Positions 47,466 to 55,696 of a DNA stretch of 64,000 nt are shown here, piece by piece. The stretch spans positions 558,001-622,000 of the forward strand of contig NZ_JACIEZ010000001.1 of NCBI RefSeq assembly GCF_014197145.1, in the 5' to 3' direction. Position numbers and translations under genes: made by a program. This stretch comes from Gellertiella hungarica. Lineage in GTDB: Bacteria > Pseudomonadota > Alphaproteobacteria > Rhizobiales > Rhizobiaceae. The stretch's first letter is position 1. Each line of letters opens with the position of its first letter. Below the pieces are notes generated by a model, which did no database searches, was not told the origin of the DNA, and worked only from the letters and a program-made list of their open reading frames with translations.

Positions 47466-48572
47466 TCAATGGGGAATGGGCCGGAAGGGCAGGAGGTCTA
47501 CCGCCGGGCTGGAGACCACGAGCACCTTGAAAAGCTCGCCCATCTTGCCTTCGCCTTCGTCGGCGAGGCGGCTCGCCGCGGCGCGGATCATCGAGGCCAC
47601 GGCCGGGTCGCGTCCCTCCGACAGCGCGTTCACCCGCTGCTGGATGCCGAGACCGTATAGGAAATCCCCCTGGCGAAGGCAGCCATTGATCGCCACGCCG
47701 TTCGCCTTGGCCACTTCCGCCAGGTGCTGGAAATCCACATGGCTGGTCAGATCCGCCTCGCCGGGATGGGCAAGCGGCGGATCGTAATCGTGGCGAAGCA
47801 CCGCCTGAAGGGTATCGCCGAACCCGGTCACCATGGTGCCGTAGTCGATGATGATGGCGGTGCCGCCGGAATTCTTCAGTCTTTCGCAAAGCGTCGTCAT
47901 GACCGCCTGACGAGCGGGCGCGATCTCGAAGACCGTTCCCTCGGGAACCGCACCCGGATCGACGGGCAGCAGGGCCGGATCGATGCCGGCGACGCCGACG
48001 CCGAAGGCGAGTTCGTCGCGGTCGTCCAGGATCACCATGCGCTCGCGAAAGCCGATCGGCGTCTTCACGAACTGGCGGATCGGTATGGCATCGAAGAGCT
48101 CGTTGGCCGCGAGCAGCGTGAAGCCAGGCGGCACGGTGTCGAAGCTCTCGTGCCAGTGGATGCGGCCGTCATGGGCGGCCAGCGTTTCCTGCTGCACGTC
48201 CTGAAGGCGCGCGCTCGTCTCGACCAGGTGGATGCCCGCCGACTGGTAGAGCGGCGGGGCAAGCTTTGCCACCACGCGCAGGATGTCGGACATCATCGTG
48301 CCGCGACCCGGTCCGATCTCGACGATCCGCGCATTGGCGGGCATGCCGTGCCGCTGCCAGGCGTGGACCAGGAAGATGCCGATCATCTCGCCGAAAAGCT
48401 GGCTGATCTCGGGCGCGGTGATGAAGTCTCCGTCACGGCCGAAGGGCTCGCGGGTCTGGTAGTAGCCATGCTCGGGATCGGCAAGGCACAGGGAAAAGAA
48501 GTCGGTCACCGAAATCGGACCATTGACCCGGATCAGCGCCTTGATCTTCTCCGCAAGTGGCGTGCTCGTCAT
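47466..48572 (-). CDS. SAM-dependent methyltransferase of the NDUFAF7 (MidA) family
   Basis: A 368-residue class I methyltransferase. The family motifs are ITAPEISQLFGEMIG, the SAM-binding VEIGPGRGTMMSDIL, and LLAANELFDAIPIRQF. The mitochondrial relative methylates an Arg of complex I subunit NDUFS2; a role in complex I assembly is plausible here but not shown. The ATG at 48572 overlaps the lgt stop as ATGA. Confidence 0.9.
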   Translation of the reverse strand: MTSTPLAEKIKALIRVNGPISVTDFFSLCLADPEHGYYQTREPFGRDGDFITAPEISQLFGEMIGIFLVHAWQRHGMPANARIVEIGPGRGTMMSDILRVVAKLAPPLYQSAGIHLVETSARLQDVQQETLAAHDGRIHWHESFDTVPPGFTLLAANELFDAIPIRQFVKTPIGFRERMVILDDRDELAFGVGVAGIDPALLPVDPGAVPEGTVFEIAPARQAVMTTLCERLKNSGGTAIIIDYGTMVTGFGDTLQAVLRHDYDPPLAHPGEADLTSHVDFQHLAEVAKANGVAINGCLRQGDFLYGLGIQQRVNALSEGRDPAVASMIRAAASRLADEGEGKMGELFKVLVVSSPAVDLLPFRPIPH

Positions 48573-49444
48573 TCCTGTCCCCCATTCCCTCGGGCGGCTT
48601 CGCCTTTCGGCGGTGCCTGCCTTCCTGCCTGCACCATGGCCCAGATGCCCGCCAGAATCAGGGGCAGGGACAGGATCATGCCCATTGTCAGCCATCCCCC
48701 GCCGAGATAGCCCAGGTTTGCATCCGGCTCCCGGAAGAATTCCGAGACGATGCGCGCCAGGCCATAACCGCAGGCGAAGATGCCGGCGAGGCGACCCGGA
48801 TGCTTGAGCACATCGGTGCGCCAGGCAAGAACCTGCAGCACCAGAAGAAGCAATACCCCTTCCATACCCGCTTCGTAAAGCTGGCTGGGATGCCTGGGAA
48901 CAGGCCCGCCTGTGGGAAACACCATGGCCCAGGGCACATCGGCCGCGCGGCCCCACAATTCGCCGTTGATGAAATTGGCGATGCGGCCGAAGAAGATGCC
49001 GACGGGGGCGACCGAGCAGACGGTATCGATCAGGCTCCAGGTGCGGATGCCGTTTCTGCGCGCGAAGAGGAGCATGGCGATGAGCGTGCCCGCGAGGCCC
49101 CCGTGGAAGGACATTCCGCCATGCCAGATCTGCAGGGCGCTGAGCGGGTCGGAAAGGGTCCGGTCGAGATCATAGATCAGCACATAGCCGAGACGGCCAC
49201 CCAGCACGATGCCGAGGGTCGCCCAGACGATGAAATCGCCGAGGGCGCCCTTTTCCATGGGCAGCCGGTTGTCGGGCCAGAGGCGTTCGCTTGCGACCAT
49301 GCGCTCGGCGATCTGCCAGGCAAGCAGGATGCCTGCAACATAGGCCAGGCCGTACCAGCGGACCGAAACCGGCCCTATCGAAAAGGCAACCGGATCGAAC
49401 ACGGGGTAGGGCAGGAGGGCGAAAAGTTCGGCAGCTGTCTGCAA
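48569..49444 (-). CDS. lgt: prolipoprotein diacylglyceryl transferase
   Basis: An integral membrane enzyme that transfers diacylglycerol to the lipobox Cys of prolipoproteins. The Lgt signature GRIANFINGELWGR and the catalytic HGGMSFHGGLAG are present, with about seven transmembrane helices. No ATG is available at the family start; TTG codons at 49444 and 49453 both fit, and the frame runs to 49501, so the N-terminus is uncertain. It is the first gene of the lgt-methyltransferase-pgeF-M24 operon. Confidence 0.93.
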   Translation of the reverse strand: MQTAAELFALLPYPVFDPVAFSIGPVSVRWYGLAYVAGILLAWQIAERMVASERLWPDNRLPMEKGALGDFIVWATLGIVLGGRLGYVLIYDLDRTLSDPLSALQIWHGGMSFHGGLAGTLIAMLLFARRNGIRTWSLIDTVCSVAPVGIFFGRIANFINGELWGRAADVPWAMVFPTGGPVPRHPSQLYEAGMEGVLLLLVLQVLAWRTDVLKHPGRLAGIFACGYGLARIVSEFFREPDANLGYLGGGWLTMGMILSLPLILAGIWAMVQAGRQAPPKGEAARGNGGQE

Positions 49445-49662
49445 TTGATCCAAATCCCATCTATCCGCGCGGAAGATGACTTCCGCGACCCCTCCGGTCA
49501 AGCTGCTTGTTCCGGCAGCCCGCCTCCTCCGCCGGCACCGCGGCCTGCGGCTTCAAATCACTTGCATCTGCCCGCCTCTCACCCTACCTCAGAACGCAAG
49601 CGAGGTTTCGGGCGGCACCGCGTGGCGCGAGAGGCCAGCAGCACCCGACGAAGGAGAGAGCC

Positions 49663-49923
49663 ATGACCACAGGACCGAACCGCATACTGGACGATTTCGC
49701 CAAACTCATGACCGACGCCGCCGGTGCCGCGCAGGGCCTGCGCAAGGAGGTCGAAACCGCCTTCCAGGCACAGGCGGAACGCTGGCTGAACGCCATGGAC
49801 ATCGTGAAGCGCGAAGAGTTCGAGGTGGTCCGCGAGATGGCGATCAAGGCGCGCGACGAGAACGAGGCGCTCAAGGCCCGCATCGTCGCCCTCGAGGCGA
49901 AGCTGGCCGAAAAAAGCGCCTGA
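49663..49923 (+). CDS. UbiK/BMFP-family accessory protein
   Basis: An 86-residue protein of the BMFP (formerly DUF526) family: an N-terminal amphipathic helix with LDDFAKLMTDAAGAAQGLRKEVE and a C-terminal coiled coil (EEFEVVREMAIKARDENEALKARI) that trimerises. UbiK relatives help ubiquinone synthesis by binding UbiJ and membrane lipids. The ATG at 49663 with AAGGAGAGAG fixes the start within a longer frame. A strong terminator follows at once. Confidence 0.88.
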   Translation: MTTGPNRILDDFAKLMTDAAGAAQGLRKEVETAFQAQAERWLNAMDIVKREEFEVVREMAIKARDENEALKARIVALEAKLAEKSA

Positions 49924-49947
49924 TCGCGCCCGAGCCGCATCAATCCG

Positions 49948-49978
49948 GCCGCCCTGTCCTGACGCAGGGCGGCTTTTT
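49948..49978 (+). terminator. intrinsic terminator after the UbiK-like gene
   Basis: GCCGCCCTG (49948-49956) pairs with CAGGGCGGC (49965-49973) around an eight-base loop and is followed by TTTTT. Confidence 0.9.
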
Positions 49979-50005
49979 CATTTCCGGGCTCTGCCGGGGT
50001 GTTTC

Positions 50006-50020
50006 TTAACCTTTTGTTAA
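50006..50020. promoter_or_regulatory. CtrA-type binding site TTAA-N7-TTAA
   Basis: TTAA (50006-50009) and TTAA (50017-50020) are separated by exactly seven bases (CCTTTTG), the full-site consensus of the cell-cycle regulator CtrA in alphaproteobacteria; both halves read TTAACCTTT. It lies about 390 bases before the YbjN start. Confidence 0.55.
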
Positions 50021-50037
50021 CCTTTGGCTGCCGCGAC

Positions 50038-50251
50038 CGATTCATGAATCGCCTGGCCCCCTGTCCATAGTTAAAAAAATCATAATTTTTTGCGCCTGTG
50101 GACATCTCCGAAAAAGCCAATCGCATGAGTCATTTATGACTCAACGCTGAATCGGATTCCGAACTGCTTTCCACAAGGCTTGCCCGCAAAACGCCCGGGG
50201 AGGGCTGGCGCTCGGATTCAGGCGTTATACACTGATTTTAAATGATGATTC
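50038..50251. promoter_or_regulatory. cluster of GANTC (CcrM-type) sites with palindromes, AT-rich repeat and DnaA-like boxes
   Basis: The 478-base gap 49924-50401 holds no gene. GANTC sites start at 50039, 50046, 50127, 50138, 50149, 50155, 50215 and 50247. Six of them form three inverted pairs: CGATTCATGAATCG (50038-50051), TGAGTCA-ttta-TGACTCA (50126-50143) and GAATC-G-GATTC (50149-50159). An AT-rich inverted repeat AAAAAAT-N4-ATTTTTT spans 50074-50091. CTTTCCACA (50167-50175) and TTATACACT (50225-50233) resemble DnaA boxes with two and one mismatches. The function is inferred only from motifs. Confidence 0.5.
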
Positions 50252-50401
50252 GAAACGGCCCCGGTCAGCCTCGTGCAGGGTCCGAACAGCAAAATCGAGA
50301 TCCGTTTCGACCGTCATCCTGAAATGAGTATCCGGTATTCCTGCGTCTGTGGCGTGCCTTGGGCACGAGGGGGATGCTTTTGCCGGTTGAAAAGGTGCCG
50401 C

Positions 50402-50902
50402 ATGAGCTTGATGGAAATGGAAGTTCAACGCCAGTCAAACCCGGTCGACATGATCGAGTTCGTGGCCGCCAGCAATGACTGGTCGTTCGAAAGGTCCGGC
50501 GAGGACGAAATCGCCATGACCGTGGAAGGGCGCTGGACCGATTACCACGTGTCCTTTTCCTGGATGGAGCAGTTCGAGGCCCTGCACATCGCCTCCGCCT
50601 TCGACATCAAGGTTCCGGAGAACCGGGTGAACGAGGTCATCCGGCTTCTGTCGATGATCAACGGTCAGGTTCTCATGGGTCATTTCGATCTGTGGCGGGC
50701 CGAGGACGTGGTGATCTTCCGCCAGTCGCTGCTGCTGGCGGGCGGTGCCGAGCCGAACAACCAGCAGGTCGAGGTTCTGCTCTCCAACGCGCTCGAATCC
50801 TGCGAGGCCTACTACCAGGCATTCCAGTTCGTGGTGTGGTCGGGCATGGAGGCCAAGGCCGCGCTCGATGCCGTTCTTTTCGAAACTGCCGGGGAAGCCT
50901 GA
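50402..50902 (+). CDS. YbjN domain-containing protein
   Basis: A 166-residue cytosolic protein of the YbjN family, which has a type III secretion chaperone-like fold. The core blocks are WRAEDVVIFRQSLLL and the helical C-terminus with QVEVLLSNALESCEAYYQAFQ. YbjN proteins affect stress responses and motility in enterobacteria, but the role here is unknown. The ATG at 50402 follows AAAAGGTG and is chosen over the frame start at 50273. It is followed by proC after two bases. It sits directly downstream of the GANTC/CtrA region. Confidence 0.85.
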   Translation: MSLMEMEVQRQSNPVDMIEFVAASNDWSFERSGEDEIAMTVEGRWTDYHVSFSWMEQFEALHIASAFDIKVPENRVNEVIRLLSMINGQVLMGHFDLWRAEDVVIFRQSLLLAGGAEPNNQQVEVLLSNALESCEAYYQAFQFVVWSGMEAKAALDAVLFETAGEA

Positions 50903-50904
50903 CA

Positions 50905-51723
50905 ATGACCGCCTTCCCCTCTGGTCCCATCGTTCTTGTCGGAGCCGGAAACATGGGGGGCGCCATGCTCACCGGCTGGCTGAAGAGCGGCATCCCCGGT
51001 TCTTCCGTGATCGTGGTCGATCCCCGCCCTTCCGATTCGCTTCTGCAGATGGTCAATGATGCCGGTGCCCGCCATGTGGTGGAGGCACCCGCCGGCGTGA
51101 CCGCAGGCATCTTCTTCATCGCGGTAAAGCCCCAGGTCATGGACAGCGTTCTGCCGCCGCTGCGCTCGCTGGTCGGGCCGCAGACGGTCGTGGTTTCCGT
51201 CGCCGCGGGCAAGACGCTCTCGTTCATCGAGGACAAGCTCGGCGCAAAGGCCATGGTGCGCGCCATGCCGAACACGCCCGCCATGATCGGGCGCGGCGTG
51301 ACGGGTGCCTATGCCAACGCGGCCGTGAGTGCCGAGCAGCGCAATGCGGTTCAGGCCCTGCTGAAGGTCAGCGGGCCGGTCGAGTGGGTTGAGTCCGAAG
51401 CGGATATCGATGCAGTCACGGCCGTCTCCGGCAGCGGACCGGCCTATGTCTTCTATCTCGTGGAGTGCATGGCAGAGGCAGGGCGGAAAGCGGGCCTGCC
51501 GGCGGACCTCGCCATGCGTCTTGCGCGAGAAACCGTCTCGGGGGCCGGTGAACTTCTTCACCGGTCCCCCGACGATGCGTCGCGTCTTCGGCAGAACGTG
51601 ACCTCACCCGGCGGCACTACGGCGGCCGCGCTCTCGGTGCTGATGGCGGAGGACGGCATGCAGCCGCTTTTCGACAAGGCGATCGAGGCAGCGAGGCTGC
51701 GTGCCGGCGAGCTGGCAGGCTGA
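50905..51723 (+). CDS. proC: pyrroline-5-carboxylate reductase
   Basis: A 272-residue NADPH-dependent enzyme making proline from pyrroline-5-carboxylate. The Rossmann motif is VLVGAGNMGGAML at the N-terminus, FIAVKPQVM marks the dinucleotide fold, and the C-terminal signature VTSPGGTTAAALSVL is complete. ATG at 50905 is two bases after the YbjN stop, so they form one operon with the CsaA-type gene 8 bases downstream. Confidence 0.96.
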   Translation: MTAFPSGPIVLVGAGNMGGAMLTGWLKSGIPGSSVIVVDPRPSDSLLQMVNDAGARHVVEAPAGVTAGIFFIAVKPQVMDSVLPPLRSLVGPQTVVVSVAAGKTLSFIEDKLGAKAMVRAMPNTPAMIGRGVTGAYANAAVSAEQRNAVQALLKVSGPVEWVESEADIDAVTAVSGSGPAYVFYLVECMAEAGRKAGLPADLAMRLARETVSGAGELLHRSPDDASRLRQNVTSPGGTTAAALSVLMAEDGMQPLFDKAIEAARLRAGELAG

Positions 51724-51731
51724 GGCATTCC

Positions 51732-52073
51732 ATGGCAGACGAGATTACCTTTGCCGACTTTGAGAAGGTCGAAATCCGGATCGGTACCATCATCGAGGTG
51801 ACACCCTTTCCGGAGGCGAGAAAGCCTGCCTGGAAGCTGAAGATCGATTTCGGCCCCGAGATCGGGGTGAAGAAGTCGTCCGCCCAGATCACCGTGCATT
51901 ATGACGAGGCGGCCCTGCTCGGCCGCCAGATCATGGCCGTGGTGAATTTCCCGCCGCGGCAGATTGGCCCCTTCCGCTCGGAAGTGCTCACACTCGGCTT
52001 TGCCGATGCTAACGGTGACATCGTTCTGGCCATGCCGGAGCGGGCCGTTCCCAATGGCCGCAAGCTGATCTGA
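51732..52073 (+). CDS. tRNA-binding (CsaA-type) protein
   Basis: A 113-residue tRNA-binding OB-fold protein of the CsaA family, related to the C-terminal domain of bacterial methionyl-tRNA synthetase. Conserved blocks are FEKVEIRIGTIIEV, PAWKLKIDFG and VVNFPPRQIG. CsaA has chaperone-like activity in Bacillus; the role in rhizobia is not established. It is third in the YbjN-proC operon. Confidence 0.9.
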   Translation: MADEITFADFEKVEIRIGTIIEVTPFPEARKPAWKLKIDFGPEIGVKKSSAQITVHYDEAALLGRQIMAVVNFPPRQIGPFRSEVLTLGFADANGDIVLAMPERAVPNGRKLI

Positions 52074-52086
52074 CGACAGCCTATCC

Positions 52087-53481
52087 TCAAACGGGCACCC
52101 GCACGATGGCGCGAAGGCCGCCGAGCGGGCTGTCTTCCAGCGTCACGTTGCCCCCGTGGCTGCGGGCGATGTCCCGGGCAATGGCAAGCCCGAGCCCTGT
52201 CCCGGAGTCATCGAGGTTGCGGGCCTCGTCCAGACGATAGAAGGGCTTGAACACGTCCTCGCGCGATGCGGCGGGAATACCGGGCCCATCATCGTCAAGC
52301 GTGATCGTCAGCCAGCGGCCGCCCTGCGTCGCGGCCAGCTGCATGCGGCTGGCGTATCGCAGGCTGTTGGAAACCAGGTTCGCCACCAGCCGCGAGAAGG
52401 CATTCGGCCGTACATTGGCGATCCGCTCCCCGCTGAGCGACCAGGAGAGCGTCTTGCCGTGCATCTCCGCCTCCGATGCGAGCTTGGCGAAGAGATCTCC
52501 GAGATCGAGCTTGCCGAGATCCTCCTCCGCTTCGCCGCGGGCAAAGGCCATGTAGCCCTCCAGCATCGACTGCATGTCTTCCACATCCTCGTTGAGACCC
52601 GCCAGATCCGGATTGTCGCCGGCAAGGGCAAGCTGCAGCTTGAAGCGGGTGAGGATGGTGCGCAGATCGTGGCTCACGCCGGTGAGCATCGCCGTGCGCT
52701 GCTCCATCTGCCGTTCGATGCGCTCGCGCATGAGGATGAAGGCGAGACCGGCGCGGCGGATTTCGTCCGCGCCCCGGGGGGAAAAGCTCTCCGGCATCTT
52801 CTGGCCCTTGCCGAAGGCTTCGGCCGCCTTGGCCAGCGCCACGATGGGGCGGATCTGCCCGCGCAGGAAGAGCACCGACAGGGTGATCAGCACCGCAGCC
52901 GTGCCCACCATCCAGAGGATGAAGATATGGGTGTTGGAGGCATAGGTCTCGTTGCGCTTGACCAGCACCCGAAGGATCTTGTTCTCGTGCAGCAGGATGC
53001 GGATGTCGACCAGGCTCGGCGTGTTCGGCTCGTCCAGGATATCGATCCAGTAGGGCAGGCCGATCTGGGTCTCGATCTCGTCGCCCAGCGTCTGCTCGAG
53101 CAGCCCGAAGATCGGGATCTGTCCGCCGGGCGGCAGCTCCGTGCCGGGTGAAATCGACACGAGAAGGCCGAGCCGGTCGCGGGCGAGGCGGATCGTTTCG
53201 TCCACCTCGTCCGGCGCCGGATGCCGGGTTATGAGGTAGATGATGGCAGCGATGTCGCGGGTCGTCGCATTCGTCAGGCGCTGGGTCACCATGTGCCAGT
53301 GCCGTTCCATGAAGACGATGGAAACGGCGACCTGCAACAGCACCATCGGCAAAACGATGATCAGCAGGGAGCGCGCATAGAGCCCCGTCGGCAGCCGCCG
53401 GCGAATCCAGCGCGCCATGGAGGCGTAGAGCGAGGGCGAATGCCTCTCGGGTTCCGGGCGTATGGTATCGAAGCTCGCCAT
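52087..53481 (-). CDS. sensor histidine kinase (EnvZ/OmpB-like)
   Basis: A 464-residue kinase: helix 1 (about 38-58), a periplasmic domain (about 60-185), helix 2 (about 186-206), HAMP (about 207-260), the dimerisation helix with His271 in VSHDLRTILTRF, and the ATPase domain with NLVSNSLRYA, DDGPGIP and GTGLGLAIA. The usual Pro after the His motif (HDLRTP) is Ile. The ATG at 53481 is preferred over a TTG two codons earlier. It is the last gene of the marR-response regulator-kinase operon. Confidence 0.93.
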   Translation of the reverse strand: MASFDTIRPEPERHSPSLYASMARWIRRRLPTGLYARSLLIIVLPMVLLQVAVSIVFMERHWHMVTQRLTNATTRDIAAIIYLITRHPAPDEVDETIRLARDRLGLLVSISPGTELPPGGQIPIFGLLEQTLGDEIETQIGLPYWIDILDEPNTPSLVDIRILLHENKILRVLVKRNETYASNTHIFILWMVGTAAVLITLSVLFLRGQIRPIVALAKAAEAFGKGQKMPESFSPRGADEIRRAGLAFILMRERIERQMEQRTAMLTGVSHDLRTILTRFKLQLALAGDNPDLAGLNEDVEDMQSMLEGYMAFARGEAEEDLGKLDLGDLFAKLASEAEMHGKTLSWSLSGERIANVRPNAFSRLVANLVSNSLRYASRMQLAATQGGRWLTITLDDDGPGIPAASREDVFKPFYRLDEARNLDDSGTGLGLAIARDIARSHGGNVTLEDSPLGGLRAIVRVPV

Positions 53482-53546
53482 GGCCAATCCTGGTTGTCTG
53501 GGCAGCGCTTGCCGCCCGATGCCGGACTATAGAGGCCCCGCAGGCC

Positions 53547-54251
53547 TCAGTCGATGCAGAGCCGGTAGCCGATGCCGCGCACCGTCTGGAGATAGACGGG
53601 GTTCGCGGGGTCGTCCTCGATCTTGCGGCGAAGGCGGTTGATCTGCACGTCGATGGTGCGCTCGCCGATCTCGCCGTCTGCGCCGGCGAGTTCATGGCGG
53701 GCAACCGTTTCGCCGGCGCGGGCGGCGAAGAAGCTCATGATTTCCGTCTCGCGGTCCGTCAGGCGCACGAGGACCGATGCCTTCTTCAGCTCCTTGCGGG
53801 GGAGAGAGAAGGTGTAGGGGCCGAACATCACCTGATCGGCGCCGGTCTGGTCTGCCCCGGGGCTGCGCTTCAGGATGTTGCTGATGCGCAGAACCAGCTC
53901 GCGCGGATCGAACGGCTTGGACACGTAATCGTCGGCACCCGCTTCCAGCCCCTCGATTCGCGACGGCGTTTCGGCAAGCGCCGTCAGCAGGATGATCGGG
54001 ACCTTGCGGATTTCCTTGAGGCTCCGGGTGAGCGACAGGCCGCTTTCGCCCGGCATCATCACGTCGAGGATGATGAGATCGAATTCCATCCCCTCGAGCT
54101 TGCGGCGCGCCTCTGCCGCATCGGCGGCGACCGTGACACGAAAGCCGTTCTCCGCCAGGTAGCGGTTGAGAAGGGCCCGGATGCGGGTGTCGTCGTCGAC
54201 GACGAGGAGATGCGCCGCATTGTCGGCCAGTGTCGCGGGTTGCACGCTCAT
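53547..54251 (-). CDS. OmpR-family response regulator
   Basis: A 234-residue regulator: receiver domain (about 13-125) with phosphoacceptor Asp63 in LIILDVMMPG, acidic pocket DDD at 19-21, and Lys in YVSKPFDP. A winged-helix DNA-binding domain follows (about 140-230), with recognition part ERTIDVQINRLRRKI and the wing GIGYRLCID. Its ATG overlaps the marR stop as ATGA, and the partner kinase follows 65 bases downstream. Confidence 0.95.
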   Translation of the reverse strand: MSVQPATLADNAAHLLVVDDDTRIRALLNRYLAENGFRVTVAADAAEARRKLEGMEFDLIILDVMMPGESGLSLTRSLKEIRKVPIILLTALAETPSRIEGLEAGADDYVSKPFDPRELVLRISNILKRSPGADQTGADQVMFGPYTFSLPRKELKKASVLVRLTDRETEIMSFFAARAGETVARHELAGADGEIGERTIDVQINRLRRKIEDDPANPVYLQTVRGIGYRLCID

Positions 54252-54745
54252 GCCTTCTCCGCCTCCCTGTTCTGCATGCCCGCCAGAAACTTCACCACGC
54301 CGGCGCGCTGGTCAGCGCTCAGGCCCTGGAAGGCCCGGGCAATGCGGCGGGACTGGGGTTCGGCAAGCGCCAGCGCAAGTTCCCGGCCGGCGAGCGTCGG
54401 GTAGAGCTTGCGCTGCCTGCGGTCCGAATGGCCGGCCATCTGGCGGATGTATCCGCTGTCGATCAGCTGTTTCAGCACCCGGGAGAGGCTCTGCTTCGTG
54501 ATCTGCAGCGTGTCGAGCAGATCCGCCACCGTCATGCCCGGATACCGGTTGACGAAATGCACCACGCGATGATGGGCGCGCCCGAATCCGCTGGATGCAA
54601 GGATCTGATCCGGGTCCGAGACGAAATCGCGATAGGCGAAAAAGAACTGTTCGATCGTGTCGAAATCGATGTGGTTGGCATCCGCCATCGGCGCATCCAG
54701 CACCTCGGGTTCCGCACTCTTTCGTTTGCCTGCTTGCCGTGCCAC
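54248..54745 (-). CDS. MarR-family transcriptional regulator
   Basis: A 165-residue winged-helix regulator with the MarR core YPGMTVADLLDTLQITKQSLSR and the wing HSDRRQRKLYPTLAG. The first 25 residues are basic and low complexity. The start is taken as the GTG at 54745, with GGGAAA upstream; the ATG at 54688 is an alternative. As first gene of the operon it probably represses itself and so the two-component pair. Confidence 0.88.
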   Translation of the reverse strand: MARQAGKRKSAEPEVLDAPMADANHIDFDTIEQFFFAYRDFVSDPDQILASSGFGRAHHRVVHFVNRYPGMTVADLLDTLQITKQSLSRVLKQLIDSGYIRQMAGHSDRRQRKLYPTLAGRELALALAEPQSRRIARAFQGLSADQRAGVVKFLAGMQNREAEKA

Positions 54746-54992
54746 GTGCAGCTTTCCCTTGATCGACCGCAGCTTTTGCCGCCGCGTTGGGCCCTTTTTG
54801 CCGGTATTCGCCGGCAGAAACGCCAGATTCCCGGCAAAAGGGATAGACCGTATCGCCGCCGCAAATCAACTCTTGGTGCAGGGAATTCGCCCTTGCAAAC
54901 GGCTTTCCCCCGTGACGCGGCCTGCCGTCTCGGTCTAAGAGGGAGGGGGCGGCAGTCGTCCGCCGGATCGTCATTACCAAGCGAGGCAACCG

Positions 54993-55640
54993 ATGGGCAT
55001 GTTGCAGGCGGGTATCATCCCCGTCACCCCCTTCCAGCAGAACTGCACCGTCCTGTTCGATCAGGATACCAAGGAAGGCGTCATCGTCGATCCGGGCGGC
55101 GACGTGGAAACGATCCTCCAGATCATTCACGAGAACGGTCTGACGCTTCGCGAAATCTGGCTCACGCACGGACATATCGATCACGCAGGCGGCGCCGACG
55201 AACTGCGCGAAAAGCTTTCCATCCCCGTCGTCGGGCCGCACAAGGATGATCTTCCGCTTCTGGAACGGATCGAGAAACAGGCGGCGACCTACGGCATTCC
55301 GGGCGAAGTGCGCAACGTCGTGCCCGACCGCTGGCTGGAAGACGGCGACAGCGTGTCCTTCGGCGATCACGTTTTCGAGGTGCGTCACTGCCCCGGGCAT
55401 GCCCCGGGCCATGTGATCTACTACAACCGGGCGCAGGGTTTTGCCCATCTGGGCGACGTGCTGTTCAACGGCTCCATCGGCCGCACCGATCTGCCGGGCG
55501 GCGACCACGCGACGCTGCTGCGGTCCATCAAGGAAAAGGTGCTGCCTCTCGGGGACGAGGTCGGCTTCATCTGCGGGCACGGTCCGGGAAGCCGGATCGG
55601 CGACGAACGGCGGACGAACCCTTTCCTGCGGGGTCTTTGA
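54993..55640 (+). CDS. MBL-fold metallohydrolase (glyoxalase II / YcbL type)
   Basis: A 215-residue metallo-beta-lactamase-fold hydrolase. The H-x-H-x-D-H metal motif is in THGHIDHAGG, other ligands are in HCPGHAPGH, LGDVLF and GHGPGSRIGDER. The lack of a C-terminal glutathione-binding domain fits the short YcbL-type glyoxalase II, cleaving S-lactoylglutathione or another thioester. It diverges from marR across 247 bases and ends in a bidirectional terminator. Confidence 0.9.
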   Translation: MGMLQAGIIPVTPFQQNCTVLFDQDTKEGVIVDPGGDVETILQIIHENGLTLREIWLTHGHIDHAGGADELREKLSIPVVGPHKDDLPLLERIEKQAATYGIPGEVRNVVPDRWLEDGDSVSFGDHVFEVRHCPGHAPGHVIYYNRAQGFAHLGDVLFNGSIGRTDLPGGDHATLLRSIKEKVLPLGDEVGFICGHGPGSRIGDERRTNPFLRGL

Positions 55641-55650
55641 CGGACATGAA

Positions 55651-55677
55651 AAAAGGCGGGACCCGGTCCCGCCTTTT
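55651..55677. terminator. bidirectional terminator between the MBL and BA14K genes
   Basis: AAAAGGCGGGA (55651-55661) pairs with TCCCGCCTTTT (55667-55677) around a five-base loop. It lies between two convergent genes and has A/T runs on both sides. Confidence 0.9.
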
Positions 55678-55696
55678 CCGTTCTGGCTGCCGCTGA

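Noticed and set aside
49924-50401. Calling this region the chromosome origin oriC
   Set aside because: The motifs are suggestive, but oriC in this group usually lies by hemE, which is absent here, and the DnaA-like boxes have one or two mismatches.
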